The notes: generated by a model from the letters alone, not told the origin. A stretch of DNA of 5,037 nt from an uncultured Oscillospiraceae bacterium (GCA_900552115.1 URYP01000138.1:1-5037), one strand, 5' to 3'; shown: positions 1-5,037, counted from the stretch's first letter. Made by a program: numbers and translations.

Positions 1-1094
1 ATTACCGTCTGATAATACGCCATCACCAGCTCAACCACCCGGTCGTAGCTGAGCACCCCGTCCTCAACCCCCTGGGAGGTGATGAACGCATCGTTGACCT
101 TGGTGGACACCTGCTGCACCTCGCCCTCGAACTGCTTCCAGTATTGCCGCTGCTGCTGCAAATCCCTCAGCATCGCTTCGGAGCAGGCGTCCCGCGTTTC
201 CCGCCACATCTCCTGGTCAAAATCGTAGAGGGCGTTTTCACAATAAAGATACGCCATCAGATAGCCGGAGTAACGGTAGAGCGGATCGTCCTGGTACAGG
301 CAGGTGAGATACGCTAAAAAGTTGCACTCGTCTTCCCGCGCGAAGCCGCGGGTATGCGCCAGCTCATGCGCCGCCGTGGCGGGAATGTTGAACACGGGCA
401 CATCTATGTTGACATTGGCCTCGGCCACAAAGGGGAAGTACATGCCGGTGATGCCGGTATACGACCACCAGTGGGATAGCTGCACCGGCTTGGGCTGCCA
501 GACCGCTCCCCACAAAAAGGGATAATCCTCCTGCGCCGCGCGGTAGCCCGCGTCCGCCTGTCGCAGGATATCTCCCATCGACCGTTCCGGGTCGATGCGC
601 CCGTCGGCATCCTCGCCCAGCTTCGCGCGCTCCGCCGACGCCTTTTCCGCCAGGTCCATGCACACCTTTTGCAAAAACATTTCATCCTGCTGCCGGGTAT
701 CCAGTCCGGCCAGTTCGGCCACCGGCAAACGGTAGAAGTTAAGGCCGTGCAGCAGCATATACAGGGCGAAACCACAGGAGAGCACCCAGGCTGTGCGCCG
801 TATCAGCGTCGCCGCAAACGTGCGGCGGGACCCGGGCCGCCGCAGCCGCCGCACCAGCAGCACGGTCAGCACGATCAACAGGGGGAGAACCAGCACCACG
901 AGCAGCTCTGTCAGGGAAAAGGGAAAGAGGGAGGTGAGGAACCCCAGCGGCACCGAGACCACGCGGAACAGCCCGCGGGAAAACACGGTTTCGGTGAACG
1001 CGGGGAAATGGGGCAGCACCCAGAACAGGATCAGGGCTGTGGCCGCCGGTAACGCCCACAGCAGGGTGCGCGGGCGGATATGCGGACGTTTCAC
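1..1094 (-). CDS. DUF3810-like membrane zinc metallopeptidase (3' end outside window)
   Basis: An uninterrupted minus-strand frame of 364 codons runs from a GTG at 1094 off the left edge; no stop is in the window. The start is set by AAAGGAGG at 1102-1109, seven bases upstream. Three hydrophobic segments lie near residues 11-28, 61-81 and 102-118, followed by GLNFYRLP (117-124), as is usual at the end of the membrane part of DUF3810 proteins. The catalytic signature is HELAH at residues 243-247, followed by RGFAREDECNF; the layout HExxHxxGxxxExExNF is the DUF3810 hallmark. His243 and His247 should bind zinc and Glu244 should be the general base; the third ligand is probably Glu254 or Glu256 (inference). 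The C-terminal part is Gln- and acid-rich and probably helical. The visible length is close to what I recall for the family, so little is likely missing. It is transcribed divergently from the fumarase operon. The substrate is unknown. Confidence 0.88.
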   Translation of the reverse strand, partial: MKRPHIRPRTLLWALPAATALILFWVLPHFPAFTETVFSRGLFRVVSVPLGFLTSLFPFSLTELLVVLVLPLLIVLTVLLVRRLRRPGSRRTFAATLIRRTAWVLSCGFALYMLLHGLNFYRLPVAELAGLDTRQQDEMFLQKVCMDLAEKASAERAKLGEDADGRIDPERSMGDILRQADAGYRAAQEDYPFLWGAVWQPKPVQLSHWWSYTGITGMYFPFVAEANVNIDVPVFNIPATAAHELAHTRGFAREDECNFLAYLTCLYQDDPLYRYSGYLMAYLYCENALYDFDQEMWRETRDACSEAMLRDLQQQRQYWKQFEGEVQQVSTKVNDAFITSQGVEDGVLSYDRVVELVMAYYQTV

Positions 1095-1133
1095 GGTTAC
1101 GCCTCCTTTCGCGCATATTTTCATTATAAATAT

Positions 1134-1162
1134 AGTATACAATAATATCCGTGGCTGCACAA
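1134..1162 (-). promoter_or_regulatory. Probable sigma-A promoter for the DUF3810-like peptidase
   Basis: Read on the minus strand, TTGTGC (plus positions 1157-1162) is followed after 17 bases by TATACT (1134-1139). The -10 has five of six consensus bases and the spacing is ideal. The predicted start of transcription is near 1127, leaving a leader of about 30 bases before the GTG. A second A/T-rich hexamer, TATAAT on the minus strand, lies nearer the gene but has no recognisable -35 at a suitable distance. Confidence 0.55.
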
Positions 1163-1199
1163 CGGGGAAAATTCCGGCAATAAGAATCCCGGCGCAGGC

Positions 1200-1228
1200 T
1201 TGTCAATTGCCAAACAGGGTGCTATAAT
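1200..1228 (+). promoter_or_regulatory. Strong sigma-A promoter for the fumB-ydbC-uppP operon
   Basis: TTGTCA (1200-1205), a 17-base spacer and a perfect TATAAT (1223-1228) preceded by TGC, giving an extended -10. Transcription should start near 1235. No comparably good promoter was seen between this point and the end of uppP, so it probably drives all three genes. Confidence 0.8.
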
Positions 1229-1230
1229 AG

Positions 1231-1254
1231 CGCCATGTGTGCAAATCGATGGCG
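1231..1254 (+). promoter_or_regulatory. Inverted repeat over the predicted transcription start
   Basis: CGCCAT (1231-1236) and ATGGCG (1249-1254) form a perfect 6-base inverted repeat with a 12-base centre. It straddles the predicted +1 of the operon promoter, a position typical of a repressor site. It could instead form a small hairpin at the 5' end of the mRNA. The arms are short, so chance is a real alternative. Confidence 0.25.
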
Positions 1255-1286
1255 GTTGACGGGTACGCACCGGAAAGGAAGTCGGA

Positions 1287-1835
1287 ATGGCTATGGCGGA
1301 TGAAAAACGCATTCAGGTAAACGATCTGCGGCGGCTGGCCCCCACCCTGCGGGCTGGGGAGCGCATTCTGCTGTCGGGCGTGGTCATGACCTCGCGGGAC
1401 GCGGCGCATAAGCGAATCGCCACCCGGCTTGACGAGGGGAAAGAGCCGCCCTATCCATTACAGGATGCGGTGATATATTACGCCGGCGCTACGCCGGCCC
1501 CGTCTCACCTGCCTATCGGCGCCTGCGGGCCGACCACCTCGGGACGGATGGACGTGTACGCGCCCCGTTTTTATGATGAGGGCGTGGTCGCCACCATCGG
1601 CAAGGGAAAACGCTCGCCCCAGGTGGTGGAAGCCATCCGCCGCAACGGCGGCGTTTACCTGTGCGCCATCGGCGGCGCGGGGGCGCTGGCCGCCCGCTGC
1701 ATCAAAGCCTGCGAGGTCATCGCGTTTGACGATCTCGGCTGCGAGGCGGTAAAACGGCTGGTGGTGGAGGATTTTCCCCTGATTGTGGCCGTGGATTGTC
1801 ACGGCGGCGACCTGTTTGCACAGGCACAGGATTAA
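1287..1835 (+). CDS. fumB: Class I (Fe-S) fumarate hydratase, beta subunit / TtdB-type
   Basis: This 182-residue protein matches the beta (C-terminal) part of iron-sulfur-dependent class I hydro-lyases, which interconvert fumarate and L-malate in the cytoplasm; the L(+)-tartrate dehydratase beta subunit belongs to the same family. Visible family motifs are TSRDAAH (35-41), GPTTSGRMD (81-89), IGKG (104-107) and GCEAVKRLVVEDFP (151-164). The length is normal for a stand-alone beta subunit. The cluster-binding cysteines and part of the active site sit in the separate alpha subunit, which is not in this window; upstream is a divergent promoter and gene. The start at 1287 is favoured over the Met two codons later because AAAGGAAG (1274-1281) lies five bases ahead. 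It is the first gene of a probable operon. Fumarase is more likely than tartrate dehydratase on general grounds, but the beta chain alone does not settle it. The symbol follows the Gram-positive two-subunit usage, not E. coli FumB. Confidence 0.87.
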   Translation: MAMADEKRIQVNDLRRLAPTLRAGERILLSGVVMTSRDAAHKRIATRLDEGKEPPYPLQDAVIYYAGATPAPSHLPIGACGPTTSGRMDVYAPRFYDEGVVATIGKGKRSPQVVEAIRRNGGVYLCAIGGAGALAARCIKACEVIAFDDLGCEAVKRLVVEDFPLIVAVDCHGGDLFAQAQD

Positions 1836-1891
1836 ATGACGGCTTCGCGGCCGTTGTCCCTGGCAGAATAAAAATAGGAGAGATGAAACAC

Positions 1892-2113
1892 ATGGCAGAA
1901 CTGAAATATGAAATTACCAAAGAATGCGGCGTGCTGTCGCAGTCCCCGTCCGGCTGGACAAAAGAGCTCAACATGGTGAGCTGGAACGATCGCGCGCCGA
2001 AATACGACGTGCGCGAATGGGCCCCGGATCATACCAAAATGGGCAAAGGGGTTACCCTGACGCCGGATGAGATGATCCTGCTGCGGGACCTGCTTAACGA
2101 AATCGATTTATAA
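1892..2113 (+). CDS. ydbC: YdbC-type PC4 family ssDNA-binding protein
   Basis: This is a 73-residue protein of the PC4/YdbC family: small homodimeric proteins with a curved beta sheet that bind single-stranded DNA, related to the eukaryotic coactivator PC4. Recognisable parts are the GWTKELN strand (21-27), Trp31, KYDVREW (37-43) and GKGVTLT (51-57), which leads into the C-terminal dimerisation helix ending in LLRDLLNEIDL. The length is complete for the family. An in-frame ATG at 1883 lies only two bases after AGGAG (1876-1880), too close for normal initiation. The ATG at 1892 is 11 bases from it and gives the MAELKYEI start I expect for homologues, so 1892 was chosen. The gene follows the fumarase gene by 56 bases and precedes uppP by 15, so it is probably co-transcribed. 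Family members are linked to transcription or DNA repair, but the cellular role in bacteria is not well defined. Confidence 0.85.
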   Translation: MAELKYEITKECGVLSQSPSGWTKELNMVSWNDRAPKYDVREWAPDHTKMGKGVTLTPDEMILLRDLLNEIDL

Positions 2114-2128
2114 GCGGAGGGATAGCGG

Positions 2129-2956
2129 ATGCTGGAAATCCTCAAGGCGATACTCCAGGGCATTGTTCAGGGCATCACAGAATGGCTGCCCATCAGCAGT
2201 ACCGGTCATATGCTGCTGGTCGACCAGTTTATTAAAATGGACGATCCGAGCGGCAATTTCTTCAATATGTTCAAAGTGCTGGTTCAACTGGGCTCTATTC
2301 TGGCGGTGGTGGTGCTGTACTTCCACCGGCTCAACCCTTTTTCAAGCAAAAAAAGCCTGAAAGAGCAAAGGCAAACCTACTCCCTGTGGGGCAAGGTGCT
2401 GGTGGCCAGTATCCCGGCCGGAATTGCCGGCCTGCTGTTTGAGGATGTGATCGACGGCGCGCTGTCCACGCCCTATGTGATCGCGGCGGCGCTGATCGTT
2501 TACGGTATCCTGTTCATCTTTATGGAGCGTGGCCGCCGCCAACCGCGGATCGCCACGCTGGAGCAGATGGATTACCGCACCGCGCTGTGCATCGGCGCGT
2601 TCCAGATGCTGGCGCTGATCCCCGGCACCTCCCGGTCGGGTTCGACTATCCTTGGCGCGGTGCTGCTGGGGACTTCCCGCACCGTGGCGGCGGAATTTTC
2701 CTTTTTCATGGCCATCCCGGTGATGGTGGGCGCCAGCGGTTACAAGCTGCTCAAACCGCTGTTGAAGGGCGGCCTCAGCTTCACGGGACTGGAGTGGGCC
2801 ACGTTGCTGACCGGCATGCTGGTGGCGTTCCTCGTGTCCCTGCTGGTTATCCGCTTCCTGATGAACTATATCAAAAAGCACGACTTTAAGGCCTTCGGTT
2901 ATTACCGGATTGTCCTGGGCGTGATTGTAATTCTGTATTTTGCGGTGTTTGCCTGA
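2129..2956 (+). CDS. uppP: Undecaprenyl-diphosphatase (UppP/BacA)
   Basis: This 275-residue polytopic membrane protein removes a phosphate from undecaprenyl diphosphate to regenerate the C55 carrier used for peptidoglycan and other wall polymers; extra copies give bacitracin resistance in known cases. The (E/Q)xxxE motif appears as QGITE (Gln14, Glu18) and runs into WLPISSTGH, with Ser24 and His27 matching catalytic residues of the family. The second signature, PGTSRSGST, lies at 165-173 with the catalytic Arg169, followed by the conserved helix with AAEFSFFMAIP. Both signatures are intact and the length is normal, so the enzyme should be active. Hydrophobic segments spread along the chain fit the usual multi-helix inverted-repeat fold. 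The start has a strong site, GGAGGG (2116-2121), seven bases upstream. It is the last gene of the operon, and the large hairpin at 3001-3134 follows about 50 bases later. Confidence 0.96.
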   Translation: MLEILKAILQGIVQGITEWLPISSTGHMLLVDQFIKMDDPSGNFFNMFKVLVQLGSILAVVVLYFHRLNPFSSKKSLKEQRQTYSLWGKVLVASIPAGIAGLLFEDVIDGALSTPYVIAAALIVYGILFIFMERGRRQPRIATLEQMDYRTALCIGAFQMLALIPGTSRSGSTILGAVLLGTSRTVAAEFSFFMAIPVMVGASGYKLLKPLLKGGLSFTGLEWATLLTGMLVAFLVSLLVIRFLMNYIKKHDFKAFGYYRIVLGVIVILYFAVFA

Positions 2957-3000
2957 TTGGATCGAAACGGGATGGGTTTTAATCGCCGTACCCTTTAAAT

Positions 3001-3134
3001 GAAAACAGCCCTGCGGAAAATGCGGCATAGACTTAATGGAGACACGGACGTGCGGTAAGCCGCATTCCAGAGCTCGGAGCGCTTACTCCGAAGTCTCCCT
3101 AAGGCTATGGACATAATTCCGCAGGGCTGCTTTT
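3001..3134. ncRNA. Candidate structured RNA: long stem, three-way junction, complementary loops
   Basis: Arms found by eye on the plus strand: closing helix 3006-3018 with 3117-3129 (13 perfect pairs); a seven-by-seven internal loop (3019-3025 opposite 3110-3116); then 3026-3030 with 3105-3109, 3032-3035 with 3100-3103 and 3038-3043 with 3093-3098. This stem leads to a junction carrying hairpin A (TGCGG 3051-3055 with CCGCA 3060-3064, loop TAAG) and hairpin B (TCGGAG 3074-3079 with CTCCGA 3086-3091, loop CGCTTA). Loop A can pair with CTTA of loop B. The element is flanked by AAAA (3002-3005) and TTTT (3131-3134). Both strands can fold. Several A-C mismatches on the plus strand become G-U pairs on the minus strand (3005/3130, 3073/3092, 3080/3085), and the minus strand has a possible promoter, so a minus-strand RNA of about 127 bases is slightly favoured. 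I do not recognise the family. It could instead be an elaborate bidirectional terminator or a mobile palindromic repeat. Confidence 0.5.
3006..3134 (+). terminator. Probable terminator of the uppP operon (bidirectional helix)
   Basis: The 13-pair GC-rich closing helix (3006-3018 with 3117-3129) is followed one base later by TTTT (3131-3134). On the opposite strand the same helix is followed directly by TTTT and, after two bases, TTT (3005-2997). This gives intrinsic-terminator form in both directions. The sequence between the arms is about 98 bases, far longer than a usual terminator loop, but it is itself paired and so brings the arms together. Confidence 0.5.
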
Positions 3135-3160
3135 ATAGAAAATGTTGCATTCCCTTGTAA
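3132..3160 (-). promoter_or_regulatory. Possible minus-strand promoter abutting the structured element
   Basis: On the minus strand, TTACAA (plus 3155-3160) is followed after exactly 17 bases by TATAAA (3132-3137). The -10 has five of six consensus bases, but the -35 only three. Transcription would begin near 3125-3127, right at the base of the closing helix of the structured element. It partly overlaps the plus-strand T-run, so its A/T content may be incidental. Confidence 0.3.
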
Positions 3161-3195
3161 TGTGTCGAACCTCCGCTTGCATTTCTTTTCTGACG

Positions 3196-3218
3196 ACGTT
3201 CCACATTGGCGTTTTTTT
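3196..3218 (+). terminator. Weak hairpin with T-run, or UP-like element
   Basis: ACG and CCA (3196-3198, 3201-3203) can pair with TGG and CGT (3207-3212) around the loop CAT, with a TT bulge. A run of seven T (3212-3218) follows. The stem is too weak for a confident terminator. The T-run and the A-rich bases after it also lie just upstream of the -35 at 3228, where an UP element would be. Confidence 0.2.
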
Positions 3219-3227
3219 GGAAATAGA

Positions 3228-3256
3228 TTTACAATTGGGCATAAATATGCTATACT
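3228..3256 (+). promoter_or_regulatory. Strong sigma-A promoter for the surface protein gene
   Basis: TTTACA (3228-3233), a 17-base spacer and TATACT (3251-3256) preceded by TGC (extended -10). Transcription should start near 3263, giving a leader of about 34 bases. The A/T-rich stretch just upstream may act as an UP element. An inverted repeat, GCATA-AA-TATGC (3239-3250), fills the spacer and abuts the -10, where a bound regulator would block polymerase. Confidence 0.75.
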
Positions 3257-3296
3257 ACACCAGAAAATACGGCCATAATCGAAAGGATAGGACTTT

Positions 3297-5018
3297 ATGA
3301 AACGATTGTTGGTATCCTTATGCTGTGTCGCCCTGTTTGTCGGGGTGGTTCCGCTGGTTTCCATGGCGGATGAATCGGAGGGAACCACGTCTACTACTAC
3401 TGATTCTTCCCCTTCGTCCAGCCATACGACTTCCAGTACGACGACAACGACGGCAGCGCCGGACTTTACCTTTACGGAATATAGCCGCACCTACGACGAA
3501 TCCACCGGCGTGCTGTCGGTCGTCTGGAATTATGCCAGCGCCGGCGGCGCGGATGTGATCGCCGTTAATTTGGACGGCAGGCAGTATGTGGTTTCGGGTT
3601 CACAGGGACGTTTTTCGGTCAACCTGGGTCAAATTGCCGGGGGCAGCCATTCCCTGCAATATGTGTTGCGGCTGGCGGATGGTTCCACCAAGGTGGAATC
3701 GGTCGCGCCGCTGGAACGGGGCAGCACCAACGCCCTGATCCTGACGGTTTCGGTCCATCCGGGATCGGTGGCCGCGCATCTGACCGACGAAACCGGGAAG
3801 GGCGTAGCGGATTACCCGCTGCAGTTTACCCTGAACCGTTCCACGACCGTAAACCGCACGACGGATCAGAACGGCCGGGTGGAATTTGCCGTAACCGGTA
3901 CGCTGACGTCGGTATCCTGCGTGGCGCCGGGCCGCACGGTCGGCGTTATCAAGTATATCGGTACCAGCGCCTCCTGGCAGCAGGACGGCGGCGATACGAC
4001 GACGTCGCCGTCCGACGATGATGATGGCGACGATGACGACGACGGCACCACGACCACCCGCACCCGCTGGAGCGCCACGACCACCAGCAAAACCACCGGT
4101 ACGGTACAGACCTTTGCGACAATAAACGGCGCCGGCACCACCAAGGCGGAGGGAAGCCGGGTGGCGGTTAATGTAACGTTTGACGAGGGCGTTGTCAAGG
4201 CGTTCGGGCTGGAAAACGACGATTTTAATGAGAAAGCCCGTCTTTTGATGGACGAGAAGCTCTACACCACCCTGGTGGGAAATTCCAAAGCCACGGTGAT
4301 GATGACGGCGGGTTATAATGCGTTTGAAATAACCGACCAGCATATTTCATCGCTGGTGTCGGGAAAATCCAAATACAGCAAATATACCGACGTCAAACGG
4401 GTAGCCGTGACGTTGGGCCTGCAATTTGTGGATGAAAAGAAAACGGCGGTTCCCATCGCCGTAGCCCCGGAGGGCTCCTACACGGTGCGCCTGCCTGTGC
4501 CGGCATCGATGACCGATTGCCCGGTGCTGGCCGTGGCGGTGCTGGGAGATACCGGTTTGTCCCACCTTATCGACGTCCAGGTGAAGAACGGCTATCTGGA
4601 ATTTGTTACGAACGGGTTTACCTCTATCGCCGTGCTGGGCTTCGGCGATCACGCGCTGAAAACCGGCGGCGGCATCGCCTGGCAGCTGATTGTCCTGCTG
4701 GCGGCGGGCATACTGCTGCTGGCCGGCGCCGGCCTGCTGATGTATTTCTTCGTATGGCGCAAGCCGCCTAAAGAAGACGGCGGCGAGGACGATGGAGACA
4801 GCGGTGACCGCGGTCCGGAGGGGCCTGGCGACGCAGAGGGCGAGGCGCCGGCGGGACCGGGTGATATCGGGTTCATGATCGACCGGCCGGAAACGCCAGA
4901 GCAGGAAGACACGGTGGAACTGGGACGGGACGTACTCGGCGAAGCGCCGGCGGATGGGGAAGAAAGCCGCGACCTGTACAGCTCCGACAGCCGCCGTCCT
5001 CCCCGGAATAACGAGTAA
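3297..5018 (+). CDS. Secreted, C-terminally membrane-anchored surface protein with Thr- and Asp-rich linkers
   Basis: This 573-residue protein is not assigned to a named family. Residues 1-24 are a signal peptide (MKR, hydrophobic core, likely cut after SMA). Order after that: Ser/Thr-rich linker 29-54; beta-rich, possibly Ig-like region about 56-138; a second beta-rich region about 145-222 resembling SpaA or carboxypeptidase-regulatory-type domains (it contains DQNGRVEFAVTG); a linker with nine Asp in ten residues (240-249), then Thr-rich 251-268; and a larger domain about 285-450 ending in LEFVTNGFTSIAVLGFG. A single membrane helix at about 461-487 is followed by RK and a roughly 80-residue tail rich in Asp, Glu, Gly and Pro. 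The signal peptide and stop-transfer charges put 25-460 outside and the tail inside. There is no LPXTG-type sortase signal. The start is supported by AAAGGA (3282-3287) and AGGA (3289-3292). The linkers look like glycosylated or extended spacers of clostridial surface proteins. Adhesion, wall binding or signalling are all possible; none is shown. Confidence 0.85.
   Translation: MKRLLVSLCCVALFVGVVPLVSMADESEGTTSTTTDSSPSSSHTTSSTTTTTAAPDFTFTEYSRTYDESTGVLSVVWNYASAGGADVIAVNLDGRQYVVSGSQGRFSVNLGQIAGGSHSLQYVLRLADGSTKVESVAPLERGSTNALILTVSVHPGSVAAHLTDETGKGVADYPLQFTLNRSTTVNRTTDQNGRVEFAVTGTLTSVSCVAPGRTVGVIKYIGTSASWQQDGGDTTTSPSDDDDGDDDDDGTTTTRTRWSATTTSKTTGTVQTFATINGAGTTKAEGSRVAVNVTFDEGVVKAFGLENDDFNEKARLLMDEKLYTTLVGNSKATVMMTAGYNAFEITDQHISSLVSGKSKYSKYTDVKRVAVTLGLQFVDEKKTAVPIAVAPEGSYTVRLPVPASMTDCPVLAVAVLGDTGLSHLIDVQVKNGYLEFVTNGFTSIAVLGFGDHALKTGGGIAWQLIVLLAAGILLLAGAGLLMYFFVWRKPPKEDGGEDDGDSGDRGPEGPGDAEGEAPAGPGDIGFMIDRPETPEQEDTVELGRDVLGEAPADGEESRDLYSSDSRRPPRNNE
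3381..3458 (+). repeat. Thr/Ser codon-repeat tract (in-frame trinucleotides)
   Basis: This stretch encodes residues 29-54 of the surface protein, almost all Thr and Ser, through runs of ACT and ACG/ACA codons, for example four ACT-type triplets at 3391-3401 and several ACG at 3434-3451. Codon mixing reduces perfect repetition, so slippage would be moderate. Any change in triplet number keeps the frame. Confidence 0.5.
4014..4100 (+). repeat. Asp-rich then Thr-rich codon-repeat tract
   Basis: GAT/GAC triplets encode residues 240-249 (nine Asp of ten), followed by ACC/ACG-rich codons for the Thr-rich segment 251-268. It forms a charged, flexible spacer between two extracellular domains. The Asp run could bind calcium or other cations, but it lacks a clear repeated loop motif such as that of dockerins. 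Confidence 0.45.
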
Positions 5019-5037
5019 AATGGAACAGTCGGGCCGG

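Noticed and set aside
739..1206. 155-codon minus-strand reading frame and several plus-strand frames over 304-1227
   Set aside because: They overlap the peptidase in other frames, lack ribosome sites and give Arg/Pro-rich translations; the long minus-strand frame with the HExxH signature is the real gene.
1235..1286. Short upstream frame starting at ATG 1235 in the fumarase leader
   Set aside because: The ATG coincides with the predicted transcription start and has no ribosome site, so it cannot be translated normally.
1796..1891. Upstream in-frame extension of ydbC from ATG 1796
   Set aside because: It would overlap the end of the fumarase gene, has no ribosome site, and adds residues unlike the family; the AGGAG at 1876-1880 supports the start at 1892.
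2342..3028. 228-codon minus-strand frame across uppP
   Set aside because: Shadow of the uppP coding frame; His/Gln/Arg-rich translation with no recognisable motif.
3001..3134. The inverted-repeat element as a MITE or integron attC site
   Set aside because: No target-site duplication flanks the 13-base arms and no attC-type GTTRRRY/RYYYAAC core sites are present; the flanking A-run and T-run fit terminator geometry better. A mobile origin is not fully excluded.
4014..4046. Asp-rich stretch as a dockerin or EF-hand calcium site
   Set aside because: It is a simple Asp run with no DxDxDG loop followed by a helix and no second copy, so it is better described as an acidic linker.
3600..4343. 247-codon minus-strand frame inside the surface protein gene
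   Set aside because: Antisense shadow produced by GC-rich third positions; Arg/Gly/Val-rich, no ribosome site, no motif.
5020..5037. Possible start of another gene (ATG one base after the surface protein stop)
   Set aside because: Only six codons are visible and no clear ribosome site precedes them; it could be a coupled downstream gene but cannot be supported from this window.

Overview
The window looks like chromosomal DNA from a GC-rich, low-G+C-phylum-type anaerobe, most likely a Clostridia member of the Oscillospirales/Ruminococcaceae kind. This is inferred from the strong AGGAGG-type ribosome sites, the consensus sigma-A promoters, and the gene families: a two-subunit-type class I fumarase beta chain, a YdbC-type PC4 protein, UppP and a DUF3810-like membrane protease. 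No phage, IS element or CRISPR signal was seen, so it reads as core or near-core sequence. The exception is an unusual structured intergenic element.

Layout: (1) Positions 1-1094, minus strand, hold a membrane-bound zinc metallopeptidase of the DUF3810 type. It runs off the left edge and starts at a GTG. (2) Positions 1095-1286 are a divergent promoter region with one sigma-A-like promoter in each direction. (3) Positions 1287-2956, plus strand, are a probable three-gene operon: fumarate hydratase beta subunit, a 73-residue PC4/YdbC single-stranded-DNA-binding protein, and undecaprenyl-diphosphatase (uppP/bacA). (4) Positions 2957-3296 are a gene-free gap. It contains an elaborate inverted-repeat element (3001-3134) that folds into a long stem capped by a three-way junction, whose two hairpin loops are complementary to each other. 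It ends in T-runs on both strands. The gap also holds a very good promoter for the next gene. (5) Positions 3297-5018, plus strand, encode a 573-residue secreted, single-pass membrane protein with Thr/Ser- and Asp-rich linkers between beta-rich domains and a long acidic cytoplasmic tail.

How the parts relate: UppP regenerates the C55 lipid carrier for cell-wall synthesis. The peptidase and the last gene are also envelope proteins, so the locus has a loose envelope theme, with a metabolic enzyme subunit and a nucleic-acid-binding protein co-transcribed with uppP. The fumarase beta subunit has no alpha partner in the window. The most noteworthy object is the 3001-3134 element. It can serve as the terminator of the uppP operon, but it is far more structured than a terminator needs to be and is best treated as a candidate structured non-coding RNA of unassigned family.
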